From Bacteroides salyersiae WAL 10018 = DSM 18765 = JCM 12988 (GTDB lineage Bacteria > Bacteroidota > Bacteroidia > Bacteroidales > Bacteroidaceae), in the NCBI RefSeq assembly GCF_000381365.1, contig NZ_KB905466.1:866693-930692 (forward strand): a stretch of 64,000 nucleotides of DNA. The letters run 5' to 3'. Positions 9,229 to 17,030 of this stretch are shown here, one piece after another (positions within the stretch are counted from its first letter, which is position 1; the number at the start of each line of letters is the position of its first letter). The notes below the pieces were generated by a model, which saw only the letters and a list, made by a program, of their open reading frames with translations, made no database searches and was not told where the DNA came from. A program made the translations under genes and the position numbers.

Positions 9229-9309
9229 ATATTTGAATATTTAGATTGAACGATGACTATTTACAATTGAAATAAAATCAATATGGATAGAGTCCAAATG
9301 AACAGGTCG

Positions 9310-9861
9310 CTATTTATGAACAGGGTCGGAAACAAGTTCCATTAAAGAAGGATGAACATAAGCAGTAGCCACCGCCATAACTCCTTTGATGCAGACTGAT
9401 ACACGACGATCGCCTTTGACACGAAGAATAATTCCTTCAACTCCCTCAAAAACGCCACCGGTGATACGAACACGGTCACCTTTCTGTAAAGCGGTGACAG
9501 CAGGGTCGAGATAAACGATCTGCTCTTCATAATTGCCCGAAACGGCAATAAAGCTACGCATCTGCGAATCCGGTACAATAAGAGGCCGATTGGTCTCACG
9601 ATCGATAATATAACGGACGGCTAAAGAAAGTCCGACAGATTGTTTTATCCGATCGATACACGCAAGTGAACTATGAACAAATACGAGATTGTGCACTACG
9701 GGCACTAATTTACGCACCTTACGATCTGCTTTTTTCACATACTCGTAATGCATCGGAATGAAGTTCTCGATATTTTCGGCATCAAGAGCTTCCTTCAAAA
9801 GAAGTTCACGGCTATAGGTAACACGGAGCGGATACCAAAACACATCGGTAGATTTGTTCAC
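9310..9861 (-). CDS. upxY: UpxY family NusG-like transcription antiterminator
   Basis: 183 residues. The NusG N-terminal domain starts at FWYPLRVTYSRELLLKEALD, and a KOW motif lies near the C-terminus (KGDRVRITGGVFEGVEGIIL). The best start is the GTG at 9861: no in-frame ATG exists upstream before a stop codon, and the GTG places the WY-x-L-R-V motif at the usual distance from the start. UpxY proteins prevent early termination in the leader of their own capsule operon. The gene is the first of the leftward operon, and about 200 bases of leader lie between it and the invertible segment. The gap to upxZ is 81 bases. Confidence 0.93.
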   Translation of the reverse strand: MNKSTDVFWYPLRVTYSRELLLKEALDAENIENFIPMHYEYVKKADRKVRKLVPVVHNLVFVHSSLACIDRIKQSVGLSLAVRYIIDRETNRPLIVPDSQMRSFIAVSGNYEEQIVYLDPAVTALQKGDRVRITGGVFEGVEGIILRVKGDRRVSVCIKGVMAVATAYVHPSLMELVSDPVHK

Positions 9862-10061
9862 GAATGGATATTCTTTAGGGACACCGAAATTATAGAATTA
9901 CTTTCGGTCAAGCGTGTATAAAACAAAAATTTAATATTTTAGTACACTGGCTCTCAACTGTATCCCTATCCCAGGAGATAAACAGGAGGAGAGAAATATG
10001 TAATGCACAAAGTTTTGTTCAATTTAGTGCACAAATCACTATAAACGAGATATTTGACACA

Positions 10062-10303
10062 TAAAAGTGTTTCAATAAACGTTCGTTTAATGGCACACTT
10101 ATATATCGTCTTCTCGTATTAGATTAATATTCGACAATATATAGTAGGTGTACATATACTTATTTAATTTTATTTATTGATTAATAAATTAATATCTATA
10201 TAAATGAATAAGTATAAAATCATCAAATTGGGAAATATTAATCTCATTAGAAAATCGGAAAAATATTTGTGCCATTAAACGAACGTTTATTGAAACACTT
10301 TTA
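10062..10303. promoter_or_regulatory. Invertible promoter segment flanked by 36-bp inverted repeats
   Basis: Positions 10062-10097 and 10268-10303 are perfect reverse complements over 36 bp, separated by 170 AT-rich bases. The arm contains GTTTCAATAAACGTTCG. This geometry upstream of upxY matches the invertible capsule promoters of B. fragilis and B. thetaiotaomicron, flipped by serine or tyrosine recombinases encoded elsewhere. The current orientation is uncertain. A near-consensus -7 (AATATTTG, 10262-10269) points right, away from the capsule genes, and no clear TAnnTTTG points left, so OFF is slightly favoured. No recombinase gene is in the window. The rest of 9862-10439 holds the upxY leader (left) and the upstream region of the small gene at 10440 (right). 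Confidence 0.88.
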
Positions 10304-10439
10304 GGAAAAATAAAGTCCAAAATATCAATATTATATTCCGTAAAAGTACTTTTCTCAATTTTTTCATCATTTAATCATCTCCGAATCATCATTTTTAACA
10401 ATCTTTGCACGATATAAAAATCATTTAAAACCTAAAAAA

Positions 10440-10780
10440 ATGACAAGCAAAGAAGAAAAAAAACGGATTTTAGTGGACACATTAAAATCGAACTCACCGA
10501 TGGAATAATCATAGAAGGCAGTATTAAAGCACAAAGCCATGACAAACAACCGATTGATGACAGGACAGTTATCAGAATAGCCAAAGGAGAATTGATAAAA
10601 GCACTTACTCGTTCGTTGACAGATGAAAAAAGAAACATCACAACCGCTACTGACATTGCCAAAGAAATCAGAAGAATATTCCGCATTGAATATAGAGATC
10701 ATGGAACTTACAAAGAAATGGAATACAAATCATTAGTAACAGAAGTGAGAAGAATTTTAAATAGTATGAAAAGAAAATAG
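10440..10780 (+). pseudogene. Small unknown protein gene, frame broken at an A8 tract
   Basis: An ATG at 10440 opens MTSKEEKKRI and runs into a stop after 22 codons. The +1-shifted frame is open from the start of the gene to the TAG at 10780 and reads DFSGHIKIELTDGIIIEGSI, then a basic helical part TDEKRNITTATDIAKEIRRI, ending LNSMKRK. The two frames meet at eight adenines (10456-10463); one more A would join them into a 113-residue protein. I do not recognise the family. If translated as it stands, only a TTG at 10592 would give the last 62 residues. A clean terminator follows, so the unit was once a real gene. It could be a true mutation, a phase-variable tract, programmed slippage or a sequencing error. 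Confidence 0.55.
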
Positions 10781-10800
10781 AGATAGAAAAAAGAAGACAT

Positions 10801-10827
10801 AAAAAATCGCCCAAAAGGCGATTTTTT
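10801..10827 (+). terminator. Rho-independent terminator after the small gene
   Basis: AAAAAATCGCC and GGCGATTTTTT form an 11-bp stem around a 5-base loop and end in a T run, 20 bases after the stop at 10780. The A/T symmetry means it could also work leftwards. Confidence 0.85.
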
Positions 10828-10917
10828 ATGTTAAATAGAGCGATTAGTTCTATCCAAATATAATCCCGACATTGCGGCCTTAATTCAAAAAAATACAATC
10901 TTATTAAAGTAAACGCA

Positions 10918-11265
10918 ATGAAAAAAAGAAATTCAAATTTTATCATGGAGAACACAAAAAATCAGTGGGTAAAACTTATTATGCAAGAAAAAGGATATAC
11001 GGAAATTACTGCCACATGGATGTCAAATCGTATTGAAGCCTTAATAAATCATATGCAGTACGGACATGCAGTTATTGCTTATCGCCGGGCTATCGATGGA
11101 GAATTTCAATTTGTAAAGGCAACCCTGATTTATTACCGGCATGATTTCAAACGGGAATATGAAGGAAATAAAATACAAGAAGCTGTCATGTATTGGGATG
11201 TAGAAGAGAGAAAATGGAAGCGTTTCCGTATAGAAAACTTCTTGGAATGGAAACCAGTGGTATAA
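10918..11265 (+). CDS. SH3-like (WYL_2/DUF2693-type) small protein
   Basis: 115 residues from the ATG at 10918, or 106 from the ATG at 10945 (MENTKNQWVKLIMQEKGYTE). It has the pattern of the Bacteroidales WYL_2/Sm-like SH3 beta-barrel family (formerly DUF2693): a short N-terminal helix, VIAYRRAIDGEFQFVKATLI, and the ending V-E-E-R-K-W-K-R-F-R-I-E-N-F-L-E-W. No signal peptide or membrane segment is seen. The function of the family is unknown; the fold suggests nucleic-acid or ligand binding. It lies between the invertible promoter of the capsule locus and a DUF4373 gene, an association I recall from other Bacteroides capsule loci. The assignment is from memory of the family pattern. Confidence 0.62.
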   Translation: MKKRNSNFIMENTKNQWVKLIMQEKGYTEITATWMSNRIEALINHMQYGHAVIAYRRAIDGEFQFVKATLIYYRHDFKREYEGNKIQEAVMYWDVEERKWKRFRIENFLEWKPVV

Positions 11266-11270
11266 TTGAT

Positions 11271-11475
11271 AGTTAGGAGCTGGTAGTTAGGAGTCAGAAG
11301 TTAGGAGTTAGGAGTTAGAATCTATGCAGAGGGTTAGTTTTGGCATATATACAGAAAGAATTTTAACTATCGGCTACTTACCACTAACTTCCAACTACTA
11401 ACTTCTAACTACCAGCTTCTAACTACCAACTTCTAACTACCAGCTTTTAACTACTAATTACTAATCACCAACCAT
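11271..11475. repeat. Intergenic inverted array of short tandem units with a 52-bp core
   Basis: The left part (11271-11317) repeats AGTTAGGAG-like units. The right part (11370-11475) repeats the opposite sense, CTTCTAACTACCA-like units, at least six times. Between them lies a core (11318-11369) beginning GAATCTATGCAGAGG. The two arms are roughly reverse complements, so a long branched hairpin is possible. The same core, about 40 of 52 bases alike, recurs at 21999-22050 inside a similar array. No open reading frame was found. Confidence 0.75.
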
Positions 11476-11476
11476 C

Positions 11477-12250
11477 ATGGCTACAGAATTTTTCGGGATC
11501 GTTTATTTCCCTACCAAATCGGCTTTCTTTGAGGGGGCTATTCCAGAATCAATGGAAGCAAAATACGGCATCAAAGGACCTTATTTTCTTATAAAAATAC
11601 TTTGCAAAATCTATAAAGAAGGATATTACATCCCATGGGATGAAGAACAGTGTGAAATATTTGCCTACAAATTGGGTAGAGAATACAGCAAAGAAGAAGT
11701 GACAAGCATGGTAAGCCTGCTACTCGAAAAAGGATTTTTCGACAAGGAGAGCTATCAGAAACAGCAGATACTGACTTCGCTGGATATTCAACGTGTCTGG
11801 TTGGAGGCTACAAGCCGCAGAAAAAGAGATTTGACCAAACTCCCCTATCTGTTGGAAGAAATAAAATGCAGACAGAACACAAGTTCGAAGTCAGAATGTG
11901 CAGACATTCCTCCTGCTCAAATGGAATTGAATCTGGAAAATGCAGACATTTCCCGACAAAGTAGAGTAGAGGAAAGTAAAGTAGAAGAAAATAGGAAGAA
12001 GAAGGACGAAGATCTTGTCTTATCTCCTCCGCCGGAATACGCACTCAATACAAAAACACACAATTACGGTGGCCTGCTATTGGCACTGGAGCAAATCAAG
12101 ATAATCGATATCGGAGAAAAAAAAGCGATTTTACGAATGTCCAATTATGGAGAAATCGGTACAGCCGTATGGAAAATACTGGCACAAACTCCGTGGAATA
12201 AAATCGGAATGCCCGGGAAATATCTTATAAAATCACTTAGAAACAGTTGA
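11477..12250 (+). CDS. DUF4373 (Lin1244/Lin1753 N-terminal) domain protein
   Basis: 257 residues. The N-terminal 110 residues match the Lin1244/Lin1753-like domain (DUF4373): YFPTKSAFFEGAIPESMEAK, then YGIKGPYFLIKILCKIYKEG and a Y-Y-I-P-W-D-E segment. This domain is thought to be a winged-helix-like nucleic-acid-binding module and is common in phage replication proteins and next to Bacteroides capsule loci. A variable middle (about 140-185) is rich in Glu, Lys and Ser. The C-terminal part (MPGKYLIKSLR) is also typical of these proteins. No replicase, primase or phage gene lies nearby. It is preceded by the tandem-repeat element and no clear promoter was identified. Confidence 0.72.
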   Translation: MATEFFGIVYFPTKSAFFEGAIPESMEAKYGIKGPYFLIKILCKIYKEGYYIPWDEEQCEIFAYKLGREYSKEEVTSMVSLLLEKGFFDKESYQKQQILTSLDIQRVWLEATSRRKRDLTKLPYLLEEIKCRQNTSSKSECADIPPAQMELNLENADISRQSRVEESKVEENRKKKDEDLVLSPPPEYALNTKTHNYGGLLLALEQIKIIDIGEKKAILRMSNYGEIGTAVWKILAQTPWNKIGMPGKYLIKSLRNS

Positions 12251-12262
12251 TAATCAACAGAT

Positions 12263-12305
12263 ATAAGAATATATATTTTTGTATACCAAGAGTGTATATT
12301 CTTAT
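12263..12305. terminator. Possible bidirectional terminator hairpin
   Basis: ATAAGAATATA (12263-12273) pairs perfectly with TATATTCTTAT (12295-12305) across a 21-base loop, between two convergent genes. The stem is all A/T apart from one pair, so termination strength is doubtful. Further GTGTATA motifs follow up to about 12340. Confidence 0.35.
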
Positions 12306-12380
12306 CATCCAAAAGTGTATATCTCTGTACAAAAGAAGTTTATACCTTTATAAAAAGCTTATAATCATCACTGAAAAAAG

Positions 12381-13649
12381 TCACAGGGAGATAGCACGAT
12401 GAGCAGTCATTTTCTCATAAGGCAGCGTAAACCAGAAAGTAGAGCCTTTCCCAAACTCGGACTCCACTCCTATCTCGCCTTTAAGCTCCTTGATGATGTT
12501 CTGCGAAATGGCCAATCCCAATCCGGTACCTTGCTTGAAAGAATCCAACTTCACAAACCGGTTGAATACATCCTGCACATTTTCGGGTGGTATACCGGTA
12601 CCGGTATCTGTCACGAAAAAACGAATATGTCCGTCTCGAGGTTCTTCATACCCGAACAGGACGCTTCCGTTGCGGGTAAATTTCATGGCATTGCTGATAA
12701 AGTTGTTCAAAACCTGTGTCACTCTGCGCCGGTCGGTATACAAAAAAAGATCGGGCAGAGATGTCACCGCACGTATAGTGACCTCCTTGTTCGTTTGCTG
12801 CATTCTGGCAGCTTGTTCTATTTCCAGCAACATACTATTGACATCTACGTTCACATAGACATACTCCAACGTACCTGCTTCCATCTTCGACAAATCCAGA
12901 ATATCACTGATGAGTTGCAGCAATATGGCATTGTTGTGCTCGATAATACTCAGATATTCAATTCTTTCCTCTTCGGAAACATCCGTAGCCAATAAACTGG
13001 AAAATCCGATAATGGCGTTAAGCGGAGTACGTATCTCATGACTCATATTAGCCAGAAAAGCCGACTTTATGCGATTGGATTCTTCGGCCTCTTCCTTCGC
13101 CAAGCGCCAGTTCCGCTCCAATTTCTTCATGTCGGTAATGTCCCAGGCCGTATAGATGATCCATTTGCGCCCGTTGGAAAAAGAGAGCAGATTATTATTC
13201 TGAAAAGTAAACCGTTCTTCGTTCTTATTAGTAAAGAAATGCCGGACACCGGACTGTGCGATACCGGTTCGTACCAATTCTTCGTCCTCTTCCCTTATCA
13301 TCCCGGCAGCTTCGGGCATGGTATCGAAATCAGTCTTCCCGATAGCACTTCCGGCCGGATATTCAAAAAGCTCTTCAGCCTTCTTGTTCCAGAAAGTATA
13401 ACGCCAATTATTATCCACGTCTTTCACCTTGGCGGCAATCGGAAGGTTATCAAGAATCCCTTCCAACAGGCGCAAATGTTCTTCCTGATCCTTTTCTTTC
13501 AACGCCTTTATACGCATCTGCATAAAGAAAAACAAGGTAAGCACAATAATCACTCCTGCTATACTTACCATATAAACAATATCTTTTTCTATGAAACCGA
13601 CCGGAGCGGCATCATAAAAAAGACATAAGAACAGATTCTGATTAGGCAT
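12381..13649 (-). CDS. PAS-domain sensor histidine kinase
   Basis: 422 residues. A membrane segment at about 27-43 ([19 protein letters not shown]) is followed by a PAS domain at about 60-175 ([18 protein letters not shown] and [14 protein letters not shown]). The dimerisation/phosphoacceptor region carries the H-box [20 protein letters not shown]. The ATPase domain has [10 protein letters not shown] (N-box), [13 protein letters not shown] (G1) and [16 protein letters not shown] (G2). It would autophosphorylate on His and pass the phosphate to an unlinked regulator, since none is adjacent. There is no periplasmic sensing loop of note, so the signal is probably sensed by the cytoplasmic PAS domain. 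Confidence 0.92.
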   Translation of the reverse strand: MPNQNLFLCLFYDAAPVGFIEKDIVYMVSIAGVIIVLTLFFFMQMRIKALKEKDQEEHLRLLEGILDNLPIAAKVKDVDNNWRYTFWNKKAEELFEYPAGSAIGKTDFDTMPEAAGMIREEDEELVRTGIAQSGVRHFFTNKNEERFTFQNNNLLSFSNGRKWIIYTAWDITDMKKLERNWRLAKEEAEESNRIKSAFLANMSHEIRTPLNAIIGFSSLLATDVSEEERIEYLSIIEHNNAILLQLISDILDLSKMEAGTLEYVYVNVDVNSMLLEIEQAARMQQTNKEVTIRAVTSLPDLFLYTDRRRVTQVLNNFISNAMKFTRNGSVLFGYEEPRDGHIRFFVTDTGTGIPPENVQDVFNRFVKLDSFKQGTGLGLAISQNIIKELKGEIGVESEFGKGSTFWFTLPYEKMTAHRAISL

Positions 13650-14239
13650 ATTTAAGGTAATATTTTAATATAAAACAGCAAAGAATCACTCGTTTAGTTT
13701 TCGCAAAGTTAGAAAAAAATAAATGATTCAGCAGTTTCCGCCTCCTTTATTATACTGTCTATCAGCGAAATATTTACAAAATTCCTCATATTTGTACTGT
13801 TTTAAAAAAACACATAGCGGAATTGCAAATTTGAGCAAAGTGTAGCGAATTAGCTAAAACAGCGTTCGTTACGTTTTGCTTTTCTATTGGGCAGAGCCAA
13901 CGGAATGCCACCTCGAAGCCAAACGGTGCAGAAATTCAGTTACCACCTCATTACCCCCGCAACGGGTGCGGATTTCTTGCTAAATAATTCTTTTACTGTG
14001 TTTTGCGGCATTTTACATAGTTGTCGGTAACTCACTATAAACTACTGAAACTGTAATTCCCTCATTACATTAAAGTACAATAAAAAGTGCCGCTCATAAA
14101 CGGCTGATGTGCGGTATTTTTGCTAATTTTACATCGAATAATATGAAAAATGAAAAGCAAGAGAGGTATAAACACTATATAAAAACAAAGTAATTAATCT
14201 TACAGAATTAAATAATTGAGAATAATATATTTACATAAG
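13650..14239. other. Intergenic region with possible mobile-element debris
   Basis: About 590 bases lie between the kinase and methyltransferase starts. From about 13846 to 13984 a plus-strand frame is open for around 45 codons without a start, containing FVTFCFSIGQSQRNATSKPN. I recall similar stretches near Bacteroides conjugative-transposon genes, but cannot confirm this. A short hairpin CCCGCAACGGGTGCGG lies at about 13954-13969. A -7 element TATTTTTG (14115-14122) without a clear -33 probably starts the methyltransferase transcript. Nothing else recognisable was seen. Confidence 0.4.
14115..14122 (+). promoter_or_regulatory. Bacteroides -7 promoter element for the methyltransferase gene
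   Basis: TATTTTTG matches the consensus TAnnTTTG exactly and lies 118 bases before the ATG at 14240. No TTTG is found 19-21 bases upstream. Confidence 0.45.
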
Positions 14240-14989
14240 ATGCTTGAAGAGAAGAACTATTACGGAAACCTTTGTACAGAGATGTACGAAATCTTGCATG
14301 CAGAAGCACCGCAAGACGAATTGAATTTTTATCTTTCTTATGCTGAAAAAGGAAAAAAGATTTTAGAACCTTTATGCGGCAGTGGACGTTTTCTTGTCCC
14401 ATTCGTGGAAAGAGGGCTTGATATAAGTGGCATAGACTTATCCAATGAAATGTTACAAAAGTTAAAACAGAAATTGCCTGAGGCAAAAGTCGTTCAGGCT
14501 GATATTATGAAATATTCTCCAAGAGAAAAGTTTGATTATATATTTATCAGTTCGGGCTCTGTGTCATTATTTACCGATATTGATTTGTGTAAACAAATCT
14601 TGTGCAGAATAAAAGAATGGTTGTCTCCAATGGGTAAGTTTGTATTTGCTGTTGATACAATCGCCAATAGATGTACGGATGACAATGATTATGCGATTGC
14701 GGTTTCTGTAAAGACAAAGGAGAATTTTGAACTGGTGCTAAAGTCGAAGAACCATTACGATGAGCAAAGTCAGACCCAGCTCTCTCCCGGAATTTATGAA
14801 ATGTACAGTGATACGGAATTGATTCAAAGCGAATTTATGGATTTCCAGACGCACCTTTATAAGTATGGTGAAATGGAAGAATATTTGAAAGAAGTCGGGT
14901 TTACTCAAGTCAAAACTTATTCTTCTTTTGACAAGGAAATAGCCATTAACGATCGATGTGAAATGTTTTTATTTGAATGTGGGTTGTAA
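14240..14989 (+). CDS. Class I SAM-dependent methyltransferase
   Basis: 249 residues from the ATG at 14240; an in-frame upstream codon at 14216 would add eight residues. Motif I is KILEPLCGSGRFLVPFVERG, followed by the acidic loop GIDLSNEMLQKLKQKL, motif II VVQADIMKYSP and FDYIFISSGSVSLF. These place it in the Methyltransf_25/11 group. The substrate cannot be predicted; such genes include small-molecule and rRNA methyltransferases. It lies 23 bases upstream of a P-loop kinase gene and probably shares its transcript. Sequence left of it resembles mobile-element debris, and pairs of this kind are common as cargo, so horizontal gain is plausible. Confidence 0.85.
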   Translation: MLEEKNYYGNLCTEMYEILHAEAPQDELNFYLSYAEKGKKILEPLCGSGRFLVPFVERGLDISGIDLSNEMLQKLKQKLPEAKVVQADIMKYSPREKFDYIFISSGSVSLFTDIDLCKQILCRIKEWLSPMGKFVFAVDTIANRCTDDNDYAIAVSVKTKENFELVLKSKNHYDEQSQTQLSPGIYEMYSDTELIQSEFMDFQTHLYKYGEMEEYLKEVGFTQVKTYSSFDKEIAINDRCEMFLFECGL

Positions 14990-15012
14990 CAACCATAATA
15001 ACAAAGTCTAAA

Positions 15013-15528
15013 ATGATTATTCTGATTGCGGGAGATACCCATACGGGGAAGACCTTGCTGGCGCAAAGGTTATTGGAATACTATAAATACCCTTATCTGT
15101 CAATAGACCATTTGAAAATGGGGCTTATCAGAAGCGGGCAGTGTGGTCTTTCCGCTGACAGCAGCGATGCAGAACTGACGGAATATCTGTGGCCGATTGT
15201 TCGGGAAATGATAAAGACCTGTATTGAAAATTCTCAGAACCAGATTGTGGAAGGCTGCTATATTCCGTTTGGTTGGGAAAAAGATTTCTCCCTTGAAGAT
15301 TTGCGACAAATCAAGTATATCTGTTTAATATTTAGTAGAAAATATATAGAAACTCACTTGGATGATATTCTTCGATTCGAAAAAGTCATAGAGAAACGAT
15401 TGTCTTCTGATGTAATCTTAGACGAGATAATAAAAACAAACGAGTATAACTTGGAACAATGTGTGTTACGACACTATAACCATATTCTGATTGATGATAC
15501 TTATCAAATTGACATTGACTGCATATAG
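15013..15528 (+). CDS. P-loop kinase-like protein (AAA/zeta-type NTPase)
   Basis: 171 residues from the ATG at 15013 (MIILIAGDTHTGKTLLAQRL). The Walker A motif is GDTHTGKT, and a Walker B-like strand is NQIVEGCYIP. The spacing of the D-H-L-K region (YLSIDHLKMGLIRSG) resembles small-molecule kinases such as the 2-phosphoglycerate kinase, chloramphenicol phosphotransferase and zeta-toxin groups. The substrate is unknown. No antitoxin-like partner is visible, which argues against a classical toxin-antitoxin pair. It follows the methyltransferase gene at 23 bases. A longer start at 14977 would overlap that gene and is less likely. Confidence 0.72.
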   Translation: MIILIAGDTHTGKTLLAQRLLEYYKYPYLSIDHLKMGLIRSGQCGLSADSSDAELTEYLWPIVREMIKTCIENSQNQIVEGCYIPFGWEKDFSLEDLRQIKYICLIFSRKYIETHLDDILRFEKVIEKRLSSDVILDEIIKTNEYNLEQCVLRHYNHILIDDTYQIDIDCI

Positions 15529-15544
15529 TTTTTTGATTGGGACA

Positions 15545-15574
15545 TTGTAGTTTTGAATATTTGTTCTAACTTTG
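15545..15574 (+). promoter_or_regulatory. Good Bacteroides promoter with no gene directly after it
   Basis: ATTG at 15544-15547 and TAACTTTG at 15567-15574, spaced by 19 bases, fit the consensus TTTG-N19-TAnnTTTG well. The next 250 bases hold no reading frame, so this is either a long leader for the gene at 15825, an unrecognised small RNA start, or the promoter of a lost gene. Confidence 0.5.
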
Positions 15575-15778
15575 CATTTAGAAAATTTATTTGACAGCAT
15601 AGCAACGCAAAACGCTGAAATTTGCACGGTTGCTAAATCGTTACCTATATATCTCAATAATCCGTTAAAAGTTTATTACTCAATCGGTTAAATCAAACCG
15701 ATAAAAATCTAAAATAATTAAAAAGCATGTTTTTCCTTTTTTTTCGTTAGAGATACAGATTTAATATAAGCTTTGTAT

Positions 15779-15786
15779 TACTTTTG
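15779..15786 (+). promoter_or_regulatory. -7 promoter element before the DUF4105 gene
   Basis: TACTTTTG matches TAnnTTTG and lies 38 bases before the ATG at 15825. A matching -33 element was not found. Confidence 0.5.
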
Positions 15787-15824
15787 CATGCGATTGTGGT
15801 AATCACTCTGAATAATTGTTCATT

Positions 15825-17030
15825 ATGAAAAGAATAAAAACAATATTAATTCTATTTCTCGTATGCCTGACAGCGAAAGGAGAAGACGTTTTCCGTAACG
15901 ATAACGATTCTATCCGTCTCAGCCTTCTGACTTGTGCCCCCGGAGAAGAGATATATTCTTATTTCGGACATACTGCCATCCGTTATGAAGATCCCGGCAA
16001 AGGAATCGATGTTGTTTTCAACTACGGATTGTTCAATTTCGGAGCGCCCAACTTTATCTTCCGTTTTGCCCTCGGACAAACCGACTATATATTGGGAGCC
16101 ACTCCATACAACCGGTTTGCAGCCGAATATATATTCGAAGAACGCAGTGTATGGCAACAAACATTGAACCTGACTCCGGATGAAAGCCGGAAGTTAGCTT
16201 CACTACTCATAGAAAACAGCAAACCGGAAAACCGGACATACCGGTATAACTTCTTTTACGATAACTGTTCGACCCGTCCGAGAGATAAGATAGAAGAGTG
16301 CATCGAAGGAAAAATTATTTATGACTACCCGGCAAAAGACGGCACGAAGTCATTTCGGGAAATTGTGCATCAATACACCCAAGGACATCCGTGGTCGCAA
16401 TTCGGCATCGACCTTTGTATCGGCAGTGAGGCAGACCGCCCCATCACCAGCCGCCAGATGATGTTTATTCCCTTTTATCTGGAAGACGCAATAGCATCGG
16501 CCAGAATTGTAAACAACGGTAATGAACGCCCTCTGGTACTGGAAAGCACATCACTTATCAGTTGTGAAGACGACGGCTCGTCACCCGGAACGATAGGATT
16601 TTGGGACCTCCTGACTCCCATACGTGCAGCATTGCTTCTGCTCATACTCACAGCAGCAGCTACCATCTACGGTATCCGGAGGAACAAAAGTCTTTGGGGA
16701 ATAGACATTATATGGTTCGGCACTGCCGGCATTGCCGGTTGCATACTTGCCTTCCTCGCCCTGTTTTCCGAACATCCTACTGTCAGTTCTAATTATCTCC
16801 TTTTCGTTTTTCATCCGGGACAGCTTGTTTTCCTCCCGATCATGATAAATGCCGCCAGAAAAGGCCGAAAATGTTGGTATCATGTGTTGAACTTTACAGT
16901 TTTAACACTTTTTATACTGCTTTTTCCGCTAATACCGCAAAGAATTGATTTAGCTGTCGTACCTTTGGCACTTAGTTTGTTGATACGTTCTGCAAGCAAT
17001 CTTATTTTGACTTATAAAAAAAAGAAATGA
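15825..17030 (+). CDS. DUF4105 (Lnb N-terminal periplasmic domain) membrane protein
   Basis: 401 residues from the ATG at 15825. A signal peptide (IKTILILFLVCLTAKGED) is followed by a periplasmic domain with LLTCAPGEEIYSYFGHTAIR, VVFNYGLFNFGAPNFIFRFA and YRYNFFYDNCSTRPRDKIEE. These are the hallmark motifs of DUF4105, with conserved His, Asn and Cys residues recalling NlpC/P60-like thiol hydrolases. From about residue 265 four or five membrane segments follow, ending in basic K-K-K-K. The stop overlaps the next ATG by four bases (ATGA), so translation of the pseudo-phosphatase gene is coupled. The activity is unknown; a cell-envelope hydrolase is one possibility, inferred from the Cys/His pattern. 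Confidence 0.83.
   Translation: MKRIKTILILFLVCLTAKGEDVFRNDNDSIRLSLLTCAPGEEIYSYFGHTAIRYEDPGKGIDVVFNYGLFNFGAPNFIFRFALGQTDYILGATPYNRFAAEYIFEERSVWQQTLNLTPDESRKLASLLIENSKPENRTYRYNFFYDNCSTRPRDKIEECIEGKIIYDYPAKDGTKSFREIVHQYTQGHPWSQFGIDLCIGSEADRPITSRQMMFIPFYLEDAIASARIVNNGNERPLVLESTSLISCEDDGSSPGTIGFWDLLTPIRAALLLLILTAAATIYGIRRNKSLWGIDIIWFGTAGIAGCILAFLALFSEHPTVSSNYLLFVFHPGQLVFLPIMINAARKGRKCWYHVLNFTVLTLFILLFPLIPQRIDLAVVPLALSLLIRSASNLILTYKKKK

Noticed and set aside
12399..12995. A 198-codon open frame antisense to the sensor kinase gene
   Set aside because: It lies wholly inside the kinase catalytic region and its product has low-complexity shadow composition.
15564..15576. A possible CTnDOT-type attachment core (GTAnnTTTGC-like CTAACTTTGC)
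   Set aside because: It is one mismatch from the core and is better explained as the -7 promoter element TAACTTTG; no paired end was found.
13841..15660. Inverted repeats bounding the methyltransferase/kinase block
   Set aside because: GCAAAACGCTG at about 15608 and ACAGCGTT at about 13859 are partly complementary, but the match is short and does not extend.
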